From Methylovulum sp. (lineage in GTDB: Bacteria; Pseudomonadota; Gammaproteobacteria; Methylococcales; Methylomonadaceae): a DNA stretch of 8,094 nt. Of this stretch, positions 1-4,816 are shown piece by piece. Location: contig JACXTQ010000399.1 in the NCBI GenBank assembly GCA_016919605.1, positions 1 through 8,094 of the forward strand, given 5' to 3'. The position numbers and the translations under genes were made by a program. Below the pieces are notes generated by a model. It worked only from the letters and a program-made list of their open reading frames with translations. It had not been told where the DNA came from and made no database searches. How positions within the stretch are numbered: the stretch's first letter is position 1; every line of letters starts with the position of its first letter.

Positions 1-156
1 GCCCACACCCGCCATTGGTTTGACTTGGGCGAAAACCCGCAATTAAAAGCCATCCGCCTGTTCACCACCCCCGATGGCTGGGTCGCCACCTTTACCGGCA
101 GCGACATCGCCGCCACTTTCCCGACTTTAGACCAAATCCGTGTCCAATTGCCATGA
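1..156 (+). CDS. mtnD: Acireductone dioxygenase, C-terminal part (cut by window start)
   Basis: The window opens inside this gene; the last 51 codons are seen in frame 1, ending at TGA 154-156. Acireductone dioxygenase is a cytoplasmic metal-dependent cupin enzyme of the methionine salvage pathway. It oxidises the acireductone made by MtnC to the keto-acid precursor of methionine plus formate (Fe form). The visible tail carries HWFDLGENP followed by AIRLFTTPDGWVATFTG, the characteristic end of the bacterial ARD family; the His of HWFD is where the family's last metal ligand is expected. The stop overlaps the mtnC start (ATGA, 153-156), so the two are translationally coupled. The identification is supported both by the tail and by its partner gene. 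The start and the other metal ligands lie outside the window. Confidence 0.9.
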   Translation, partial: AHTRHWFDLGENPQLKAIRLFTTPDGWVATFTGSDIAATFPTLDQIRVQLP

Positions 157-851
157 TTACCGCCATCATCACCGATATTGAGGGTACCACCTCATCACTG
201 GCGTTTGTCAAAGACATACTGTTCCCCTACGCCCGCACCCACTTGGCGGCCTTTATCCATGACCACGCCACCGACAGCACAGTACAAGCCTTATTGGCGG
301 ACACCAGCACCGCCGCTGGCACCGCCTTGGACACCGCCGCCGCCATCAACCAATTGCTGGCCTGGGCCGATGCCGACCAAAAAATAACCCCGTTAAAAGC
401 CCTGCAAGGCTTAATCTGGGAAGCGGGCTACCAACAAGGCGACCTGCACGGGCATATCTATACCGATGCCGCCGAACAACTGCAACACTGGCACCGACAA
501 GGGCTGGCCTTATACGTCTACTCGTCCGGCTCCGTCCACGCCCAAAAACTGCTCTTCGCCCACACCGAACACGGCGACTTGACCCCGCTGTTTTCCGGTT
601 ACTTCGACACCTTAGTCGGCGGCAAGCGCGAAGTCGCCTCTTACCAAAACATCATCACCCAACTGCCTTTTCAGCCTACGCAACTGCTGTTCTTATCGGA
701 TATTGAAGAAGAACTGGATGCGGCACGGGCCGCCGGACTGCATACCCTCTGGCTAAAACGCGAAAGCAGCTTGGATGCCTGTAGCAAGCACCAACAAGTG
801 GACAGCTTTGCGCAGATTACGGATGAATTGTTGCTAAGGTTGGCGGGTTAA
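153..851 (+). CDS. mtnC: Enolase-phosphatase E1 (2,3-diketo-5-methylthio-1-phosphopentane phosphatase)
   Basis: This is a complete 232-aa HAD-superfamily enzyme of methionine salvage. It is bifunctional: it enolises 2,3-diketo-5-methylthiopentyl-1-phosphate and then removes the phosphate, producing the acireductone used by MtnD. HAD motif I is DIEGTT (D8 nucleophile, E10 typical of this subfamily), motif II is the SSGS at 124-127, the motif III lysine is in GGKRE (K158), and motif IV is LFLSDIEEELDAA (acidic D183, E185, E186). Length and motif order match bacterial MtnC. The ATG at 153 is fixed by the 4-bp overlap with mtnD and by the N-terminal ITAIITDIEGTT reading straight into motif I. The G+C-rich base use matches mtnD and contrasts with the AT-rich genes that follow. 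Being last in the operon, it is followed by a hairpin at 857-882. The assignment is secure. Confidence 0.96.
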   Translation: MITAIITDIEGTTSSLAFVKDILFPYARTHLAAFIHDHATDSTVQALLADTSTAAGTALDTAAAINQLLAWADADQKITPLKALQGLIWEAGYQQGDLHGHIYTDAAEQLQHWHRQGLALYVYSSGSVHAQKLLFAHTEHGDLTPLFSGYFDTLVGGKREVASYQNIITQLPFQPTQLLFLSDIEEELDAARAAGLHTLWLKRESSLDACSKHQQVDSFAQITDELLLRLAG

Positions 852-856
852 GGGTA

Positions 857-882
857 ATGCCCTTAACCCCGTTAAAGGGCAT
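857..882 (+). terminator. Hairpin after mtnC, possible terminator
   Basis: ATGCCCTTAAC (857-867) pairs with GTTAAAGGGCAT (871-882) around a CCC loop, with one bulged A. It begins five bases after the mtnC stop. No T-run follows on the + strand (the next bases are AAAACCGG), so it is not a textbook intrinsic terminator. It may act as an mRNA 3' end or processing stem. The hairpin is seen; the role is inferred. Confidence 0.45.
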
Positions 883-932
883 AAAACCGGAGCGGAACCA
901 CACACTATTCCCTGCCGATACAATGCGATTAC

Positions 933-1161
933 ACAGCCTATTAAAGCCGAAACAAGCTGTAATCCACATCGCCCCTTACACGCTACCCGCTAATGGCGAG
1001 GCAGGTGTCGGAGATTTCTTTCCAGATACCGTCCGCCACCTAATTCGCCGCATTACGCAGTAATATAGGCGTTAGACACTATCTCGATCTTACCGTCATA
1101 CTAGGCGACCGAAGCCAGAGCAAATGCCACAGGGCCAACCTTGCAAACAGCGCGGTAAGGC
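933..1161. repeat. Long direct repeat, copy A (~220 bp)
   Basis: Copy A runs from ACAGCCTA (933) to GCGCGGTAAGGC (ending 1161) and is repeated in the same orientation at 2825-3045. The best matching blocks are CTACCCGCTAATGGCGAG, TTTCTTTCCAGATACCGTCC, and GAGCAAATGCCACAGGGCC running on to CAAACAGCGCGGTA. Substitutions and small indels are scattered through the rest. The right end, CGCGGTAAGGC, equals the end sequence of the ~100-bp palindromic repeats, so this element may be a cassette piece once bounded by one. On the - strand it holds a decayed coding remnant (1053-1163). Confidence 0.8.
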
Positions 1162-1163
1162 TT
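1053..1163 (-). pseudogene. Decayed C-terminal coding remnant, copy A
   Basis: On the - strand the frame reads PYRAVCKVGPVAFALASVA, then an in-frame TAG (1101-1103), then YDGKIEIVSNAYITA and TAA (1053-1055). The sister remnant in copy B (2937-3047) is uninterrupted and differs by a few residues (PPVIYYDDKVEIVSNAYVAA). I do not recognise the family. It looks like the C-terminus of a larger protein whose upstream part is missing. That it was coding is inferred from the open sister frame and the conservative differences; it is not proven. Confidence 0.4.
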
Positions 1164-1172
1164 ATTCCATAA

Positions 1173-1275
1173 CGCGGTAAGGCGGCGATAGCGTAATGCG
1201 CCGGATGATTAAAATCCAACATGCGGTGCAATACGGCTATCGCCTATTGCCCCCTACGGAATGCGCCTTACCGCG
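1173..1275. repeat. ~100-bp imperfect palindromic repeat, copy 1
   Basis: The ends are a perfect 11-bp inverted pair, CGCGGTAAGGC (1173-1183) and GCCTTACCGCG (1265-1275). Inside are GCGATAGCGTAATGCGCCGG on the left arm and GGTGCAATACGGCTATCGCC on the right arm, around an AT-richer core GATGATTAAAATCC. It shares this layout with copies 2 (1728), 3 (4008) and 4 (4663). Its left arm differs from theirs: it lacks the TAGGGCGCATTAGG block. The TAA stop of the 111-aa membrane protein (1268-1270) lies inside its right end. It has the form of a REP- or MITE-like dispersed element that does not encode a transposase. Confidence 0.85.
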
Positions 1276-1603
1276 TTTTATCACAGAAAATTTCCAATAA
1301 TGCGAACACGGGGAAAATAATAAAAAACTTAAATGTAGAAAGCAAGCTAAAAATAAGTGACCAAGGTTCTTGAATATCTAGTGTCAATTCAACCAAAACA
1401 ATCGCATCAATTGCTAACATTCCAAATGTACCTAGCAACAAACCGGAAAGAATACCAAAATATCTGTTTGCAATTAATACCGCAATATATGGTAATACAT
1501 ACAGAATAAATAATGTAACGTCTGCACGAAATAAGAATGGTAGCTGAAGGACGACACCAAGTACTCCTATAGCTATCAATACGTTTTTTCTATCAAATTT
1601 CAT
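1268..1603 (-). CDS. Small polytopic membrane protein, putative immunity protein
   Basis: This is a 111-aa, very hydrophobic protein with about four membrane segments (roughly 8-24, 29-47, 48-72 and 83-105), a charged N-terminus MKFDRKN and a short C-terminal tail FCDKTR. I do not recognise a named family. The ATG (1603) lies ten bases after the stop of an upstream cysteine-rich fragment on the same strand (1614-1796), the usual spacing of a downstream partner gene. The last codons, ACG CGG TAA (T-R-stop), come from palindromic repeat 1, so the natural C-terminus may have been replaced or shortened by the repeat. Small multi-TM proteins directly behind toxin tips are commonly immunity proteins of polymorphic toxins. 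That role is inferred from position only. AT-rich base use suggests a foreign origin. Confidence 0.6.
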   Translation of the reverse strand: MKFDRKNVLIAIGVLGVVLQLPFLFRADVTLFILYVLPYIAVLIANRYFGILSGLLLGTFGMLAIDAIVLVELTLDIQEPWSLIFSLLSTFKFFIIFPVFALLEIFCDKTR

Positions 1604-1613
1604 ATTGTGACCA

Positions 1614-1796
1614 TTAATTCAGCGGGCCTACACCCGGATATGCGGATGGATTTACTCCGCAAGTCAAAAAACACTGTTTGTGGTAGGTATCAATTTCTTC
1701 GTCGGTTAAACATCCATCTTCACAGCCCGCGTAGGGCGCATTAGGCGATAGCCGTAATGCGCCGGATGATTGAAATCCAACTGCGGTGCAATACGG
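1614..1796 (-). pseudogene. Cysteine-rich C-terminal gene remnant beginning inside repeat 2
   Basis: On the - strand an open frame runs out of repeat 2 (after TAG 1797-1799) and into unique sequence, ending at TAA 1614-1616. The part outside the repeat is about 38 residues: GCEDGCLTDEEIDTYHKQCF followed by LTCGVNPSAYPGVGPLN. It holds two CxxxC pairs (CEDGC and CFLTC), which suggests a disulfide or metal-stabilised hairpin. There is no native start codon, because repeat 2 abuts the fragment directly. It looks like the surviving C-terminal tip of a secreted or toxin-type protein, with the 111-aa membrane protein as its downstream partner. The family is unknown. Function is unlikely unless translation initiates within the repeat. 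Confidence 0.5.
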
Positions 1797-1829
1797 CTAT
1801 CGCCCCTCTACGGAATGCGCCTTACCGCG
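1728..1829. repeat. ~100-bp imperfect palindromic repeat, copy 2
   Basis: The left arm, CGCGTAGGGCGCATTAGG followed by CGATAGCCGTAATGCGCC, pairs imperfectly with the right arm, GGTGCAATACGGCTATCGCC then CGGAATGCGCCTTACCGCG. The right arm carries about 8 extra bases (CCTCTACGG), which would bulge out. The core is GGATGATTGAAATCC, itself a mini-stem. It lies flush between the cysteine-rich remnant on its left and the 290-aa gene on its right; that gene's TGA stop (1830-1832) is the first codon beyond the repeat. It is nearly identical to copy 3 (4008). Confidence 0.9.
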
Positions 1830-2702
1830 TCAATCCATTAGATAACATGCGCCGCCGATTGATTCAGCGCGATAAACCACCCGCCCTGTCTTATTATTTA
1901 ACCCCACTTCCATTAAGTCATCCGTACCACTTTTCAAGTGCAGCACAACCGTTAGTAAGCTCTTATCCTTGATTGCAAAATCGACTATAAAGGGATTTGC
2001 ATGCTCCAGATCAAATTGCATGACACTGTCACCGACAAGACCCGCCCTAACTTCGAGGTGGTGATCTTTTCCTATAAAGCTATAACCATCCTTGATCAGC
2101 CCTATGTGTGATAGTTCATTCTGATTAAACGGCGTGATAATGGTTTTTTCTTTAGTGCTAATCGAGATGTCAATTAAGCCGTTGCTGGTTATCAGCTCTA
2201 TCACATCAGGCTGTATTTTCCACAACTGATAAACGTTTTCTGCCCCTGATGCCAACAAGTCTGCTGTCCCGTCAAATCCGTAACGAGTTAAGGTATAACC
2301 ATATAGCGTGTTATTTTTGTCTTTATTTCGACCCAAAAGAAAAAAATGGTGCTTGTCCTGCTCTAAAATGGAACGGTGGTAAGCTGCTGATGCGGTGTCA
2401 ATTGCCGTTTTGCCAATGAGTTTGGGCGTTTTATTGGGTGGTGTCAGTTGCCAAAGATGCCCATCGCCCGCCAAGTAGACGAAGGCATTCTGGTGGCATT
2501 GGACAATATCCATAGGATACGGGGCTTCAGCTAGCGTAAGGCTATTTCCTCGCCGATCCAAATAGGTAAGCTGATAACTGACGGATTCGTCTTTGTTCGT
2601 GCGTGCTTCCATCAGAATAATATTGGGTGCCATCGAATAGCAGCCATTCGAATAGAGTGCAATGGCAACAAAAAAGAGGCTAATGTAAAGTTTAACGATC
2701 AT
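1830..2702 (-). CDS. Exported protein of unknown function (290 aa)
   Basis: The N-terminus MIVKLYISLFFVAIALYSNG is a short lysine-bearing n-region followed by a hydrophobic stretch, so a Sec signal peptide is likely, with cleavage around residues 20-26. C21 (YSNGC) falls where a lipoprotein cysteine would be, but Ser at -3 does not fit a normal lipobox. The mature part is rich in beta-strand-like segments with G/D turns, such as AFVYLAGDGHLWQLTP, TLYGYTLTRYGFDGTADLL, HHLEVRAGLVGDSV and LLTVVLHLKSGTDDLMEVGL. This recalls beta-propeller or WD/Kelch-like repeats, but I cannot assign a family. The start at 2702 places the signal peptide at the N-terminus. The stop falls exactly at the edge of palindromic repeat 2, so the natural 3' end may be intact or trimmed there. 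Upstream lies a REP-like inverted repeat and no coupled gene. Likely periplasmic; role unknown. Confidence 0.65.
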   Translation of the reverse strand: MIVKLYISLFFVAIALYSNGCYSMAPNIILMEARTNKDESVSYQLTYLDRRGNSLTLAEAPYPMDIVQCHQNAFVYLAGDGHLWQLTPPNKTPKLIGKTAIDTASAAYHRSILEQDKHHFFLLGRNKDKNNTLYGYTLTRYGFDGTADLLASGAENVYQLWKIQPDVIELITSNGLIDISISTKEKTIITPFNQNELSHIGLIKDGYSFIGKDHHLEVRAGLVGDSVMQFDLEHANPFIVDFAIKDKSLLTVVLHLKSGTDDLMEVGLNNKTGRVVYRAESIGGACYLMD

Positions 2703-2746
2703 CTATACAAATTCCAGCTATGGGTTCAGATTTGACATGCAGCGAG

Positions 2747-2870
2747 GTAGCCCGTAAGGAGCGAAGCGGATTAGCCGCACAATACCCAATTTCGAAACCT
2801 CATGCCGAAATAATACGTTGAAATACAGCCTATCGAAGCCGAGATAACCCGTAATCCGCTTACAGGCTAC
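2747..2870. repeat. REP-like inverted repeat upstream of the 290-aa gene
   Basis: GTAGCCCGTAAGG...GCGGATTA (2747-2773) is complementary to GTAATCCGCTTACAGGCTAC (2851-2870), with an 8-base insertion (AGCGAAGC region) in the left arm and about 77 bases between the arms. The right arm overlaps the start of long repeat copy B. The two may form one mobile unit with copy B, or be a separate REP element next to it. The sequence is seen; any mobility is inferred. Confidence 0.5.
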
Positions 2871-3045
2871 CCGCTAATGGCGAGACAGGTGTCGGCGATT
2901 TCTTTCCAGATACCGTCCGCCACCTAATTTGACAAATTACGCAGCAACATAGGCATTAGATACTATCTCGACCTTATCGTCATAATAGATGACCGGAGGC
3001 AGAGCAAATGCCACAGGGCCAACCTTGCAAACAGCGCGGTAGGGC
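2825..3045. repeat. Long direct repeat, copy B (~220 bp)
   Basis: This is the second copy of the element at 933-1161, same orientation. It starts at ACAGCCTA (2825) and ends in GCGCGGTAGGGC (3045). Its end is a hybrid between the CGCGGTAAGG and CGCGTAGGG ends of the palindromic repeats. It lies 17 bases beyond the stop of the 174-aa exported protein. Together with copy A it brackets the 290-aa gene and the cysteine-rich remnant/111-aa module (about 1.9 kb), so homologous recombination between A and B could delete or swap that segment. Confidence 0.8.
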
Positions 3046-3047
3046 AT
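2937..3047 (-). pseudogene. Short C-terminal coding remnant, copy B
   Basis: An uninterrupted - strand frame starts with an ATG at 3047 and reads MPYRAVCKVGPVAFALPPVI then YYDDKVEIVSNAYVAA, with TAA at 2937-2939 (36 aa). The matching frame in copy A carries an internal stop. The ATG lies at the repeat boundary and no ribosome binding site is obvious, so this is more likely the tail of a lost protein than a working small gene. The family is not recognised. It could still be a real short ORF. Confidence 0.35.
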
Positions 3048-3062
3048 GGGAACGATGAAAAA

Positions 3063-3587
3063 TTAATCTATTTCGAAAATTTCTAGTGACATAATTAGAT
3101 GAAATTCACTTTCTCGCGTTTCAAATAGCTTAATAAAACCACTACCAGAGCCGGGAAATACATGACTTGATAATCGCTTTTCCTCATATACAAGTGTTAA
3201 ATTACACCCATTAAGCTGTAAAGGCTTAGAGTAATAATGGTCATAGGCATCTGCCCTATAAACCACCTTAAGCACATTGCTATGAATGTTTTTTGCTACT
3301 AAACCAGTGACTGCCTCAACGGAAGTGACCGAGCAGTTATTTTCGTAAATGCTATGGTGTATTCTTTTCGCCACCGCCCTGAGATAACGTGGGCGCAGGT
3401 CTTTCTCTAGCCTATTTGCCATTCCAAAAAACCCCAATTCTTTTTTTTGAAACGACAAAGATAACAATTTATGATCCTTAGGCTGGTTGTTTTTTAAATA
3501 AGCAATAATTTTGGTGAAATCCTGCTCATTTCCGTAAGCATACGAAAAATTCAGAAATATCAGAAGAAACACAATTTTTCTTATCAC
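3063..3587 (-). CDS. Exported protein downstream of the metallopeptidase domain, putative immunity/inhibitor
   Basis: I choose the GTG at 3587 (174 aa) over an upstream ATG at 3677. GGAG lies nine bases before the GTG, and the resulting N-terminus MIRKIVFLLIFLNFSYAYG is a clear signal peptide, likely cleaved before NEQDF. The longer form would bury this and overlap the upstream gene by some 60 bases. The mature part contains two cysteines (in ENNCSVTS and LNGCNLTL) that could form a periplasmic disulfide, plus mixed helix/strand segments. I recognise no family. It starts 26 bases after the stop of the HExxH domain, the arrangement expected for a toxin and its periplasmic inhibitor or immunity protein; an exported partner would fit a cysteine-rich toxin acting outside the cytoplasm. 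The function is inferred from position alone. The gene is AT-rich. Confidence 0.6.
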   Translation of the reverse strand: MIRKIVFLLIFLNFSYAYGNEQDFTKIIAYLKNNQPKDHKLLSLSFQKKELGFFGMANRLEKDLRPRYLRAVAKRIHHSIYENNCSVTSVEAVTGLVAKNIHSNVLKVVYRADAYDHYYSKPLQLNGCNLTLVYEEKRLSSHVFPGSGSGFIKLFETRESEFHLIMSLEIFEID

Positions 3588-3613
3588 AACGCAGGTCTCC
3601 GTTAATGGTGTCG

Positions 3614-4021
3614 TTATTTTGGCGCATAATCTGGAAATTGATTCGGGTCGTGTTGCCGGGCACAATTGCCAAAACACTGCAAAACGTAACCTTCAATAAT
3701 GGCATGGTCACTATCTGGTATGCCGACTTCGTGGAACATTTCGTGGTATATTATCGATTGAAGGCAACCACATTGCTTTTTACCGGGTCTGTCGAATCCT
3801 ACGCTTTCGATATTTATAATTCCTGTTGGTGTCCCGTTTTCGCTACCGCCATTGGCACAATCTCCTGTAAGATGCAAGCAACTGACTACCAGCCTATCAA
3901 GGGCTTGTTTCAATTGTTCTAGGTAGGCACACGGCGCACAAGAATCGTTTTTGCTGCATTCTGAACAACCTTTTTCTAATTCTCGCTTGATCTTCGCTTC
4001 GGCAGCCCGCGTAGGGCGCAT
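3614..4021 (-). CDS. HExxH metallopeptidase-like toxin-tip domain, N-terminally truncated by repeat 3
   Basis: The 135-aa frame contains IYHEMFHEVG (HExxH at residues 93-97) and a downstream acidic residue in DHAIIEGYV (E110) that could be the third zinc ligand, so a zincin-type metallopeptidase fold is likely. Ten cysteines (C19, C22, C28, C31, C48, C55, C84, C86, C116, C120), including two CxxC pairs, suggest disulfides or a structural metal. The only ATG (4021) and residues 1-5 (MRPTR) are encoded by palindromic repeat 3, and no ribosome binding site precedes it. The frame stays open further back through the repeat to a TAG. The real protein therefore once extended upstream and this is a displaced C-terminal domain. 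Short HExxH domains at the C-terminus of Rhs-type polymorphic toxins are well known, and the following exported gene would be its immunity partner. Catalytic ability is plausible; expression is doubtful. Confidence 0.6.
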   Translation of the reverse strand: MRPTRAAEAKIKRELEKGCSECSKNDSCAPCAYLEQLKQALDRLVVSCLHLTGDCANGGSENGTPTGIINIESVGFDRPGKKQCGCLQSIIYHEMFHEVGIPDSDHAIIEGYVLQCFGNCARQHDPNQFPDYAPK

Positions 4022-4113
4022 TAGGCGATAGCCGTAATGCGCGGATGATTGAAACCCAACATGCAGTGCAATACGGCTATCGCCTAATGCCCCCTACATT
4101 GCGCCTTACCGCG
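4008..4113. repeat. ~100-bp imperfect palindromic repeat, copy 3
   Basis: The layout is as in copy 2: left end CGCGTAGGGCGCATTAGG, core GGATGATTGAAACCC, right end GCGCCTTACCGCG. One base is missing at GCG-CGGATG, and there are a few substitutions. The preceding bases CAGCC are shared with copy 2, so the conserved unit may extend to CAGCC. It supplies the last two codons and stop of the SUFU gene on one side (ACG CGG TAA) and the first codons of the metallopeptidase frame on the other. Confidence 0.9.
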
Positions 4114-4645
4114 TTAATGCAAAAAAATCAATGTTGGCTTCTTCCAATATATCTTCAAATTTATCCCAGCCATTTTTTAGTATAAAATCAGCTTCATTCT
4201 CATTAATTGGAAGTATCCAAACGATAACGGTTGGCGGATTAGTTTCATAGCAAGTCGCAAAGTCATCATCAAAGAAGACGGGTATCGCACAATAAATGGC
4301 ATCAAAATGCACCTTCTTAACAATATCAACAGGCAATTGAATAACTTCGCCTCGAAAAAGAGGCTTATGGCTTTTAACGATCATTTCACATAATGAAAGT
4401 AAAAATGAGAATATATTAATTGATGAGTAGGAAGCATGGATTGAAAACAAAAGTTCATGCCGTACTTTTTTTGAGCTTGAAATATCTAATATATGGCGAC
4501 TTAAACCTAAAGTTATAAGTGTATCAACACCTTCTTCAGGCTTATTTTTAAAAGATATAATTTGTAGGCCTTGGTGGGAGCTTTTATCACCCCATCCTTG
4601 ATTAATATTGCCTAAAAATCTTTCAACATGTTCAATAAATTTCAC
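4106..4645 (-). CDS. SUFU (suppressor-of-fused) family protein, probable immunity protein
   Basis: This is a 179-aa cytoplasmic-type protein with no signal peptide. Features typical of bacterial SUFU-domain proteins are HQGLQIISFKN near residues 24-34, the DTLITLGLSRHILD strand region (41-54), RHELLFSIH (62-70), and the C-terminal signature VIVWILPINENEADFI (140-155), followed by a lengthy acidic helix and NIDFF. In bacteria this fold is a widespread immunity protein of polymorphic toxin systems. The start is GTG at 4645, preceded by AAAGGTAG at a usable distance. The final T-R-stop codons come from palindromic repeat 3, so the last residues may not be native. No toxin remnant precedes it: repeat 4 ends 17 bases upstream. 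It is therefore an orphan immunity gene. The domain call is by pattern recognition; its toxin partner is unknown. Confidence 0.75.
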   Translation of the reverse strand: MKFIEHVERFLGNINQGWGDKSSHQGLQIISFKNKPEEGVDTLITLGLSRHILDISSSKKVRHELLFSIHASYSSINIFSFLLSLCEMIVKSHKPLFRGEVIQLPVDIVKKVHFDAIYCAIPVFFDDDFATCYETNPPTVIVWILPINENEADFILKNGWDKFEDILEEANIDFFALTR

Positions 4646-4662
4646 TTTGCTACCTTTCAGCT

Positions 4663-4801
4663 CGCGTAGGGCGCATTCGCGATAGCATAATGTGCCGGAT
4701 GATTAAAATCCAACTGCGGTGCAATATGGCTATCGCCCCCCCCCTACAGAATGCGCCTTATCACGTTACGATGGGCGTGTTACGGATTACACCTTACCGC
4801 G
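4663..4801. repeat. Palindromic repeat, copy 4, with extended right end
   Basis: The left end is CGCGTAGGGCGCATTCGCGA, then the core GGATGATTAAAATCC and the right arm GCAATATGGCTATCGCC. The right end is degenerate at first (GCGCCTTATCACG, ending 4765). It is followed by about 36 more bases (GTGTTACGGATTACACC and so on) closing with CCTTACCGCG (4792-4801), so two end sequences are stacked. A perfect palindrome GTTACGTAAC (4801-4810) follows. It is the most diverged copy. It separates the SUFU gene from the 114-aa gene. Confidence 0.85.
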
Positions 4802-4816
4802 TTACGTAACATCAGA

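Noticed and set aside
857..1063. 68-aa + strand frame after mtnC
   Set aside because: Its ATG lies in the mtnC 3' hairpin and most of it lies in long repeat A. The reading frame is not kept open across repeat B.
1757..1972. 71-aa + strand frame
   Set aside because: It is composed of repeat 2 and the antisense of the 290-aa gene; it has no RBS and looks like a shadow.
1830..2702. 290-aa protein as a lipoprotein
   Set aside because: C21 follows S-N-G, without Leu/Val/Ile at -3, so a normal lipobox is not met. Kept only as exported.
3588..3677. N-terminal extension of the 174-aa exported protein (ATG 3677)
   Set aside because: It would overlap the end of the HExxH frame and place the signal peptide internally. 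The GTG at 3587 has a well-placed GGAG.
3605..3922. 105-aa + strand frame
   Set aside because: It lies antisense to the HExxH domain, whose motif and cysteine pattern are convincing on the - strand.
1173..4801. Integron cassette array with attC sites
   Set aside because: The one-ORF-per-repeat layout is reminiscent, but the repeat ends are CGCGGTAAGG/CGCGTAGGG and lack the GTTRRRY and RYYYAAC core sites. No integrase is present.
1173..4801. CRISPR array
   Set aside because: Only four ~100-bp palindromic copies with gene-sized, unequal spacing and no cas genes.
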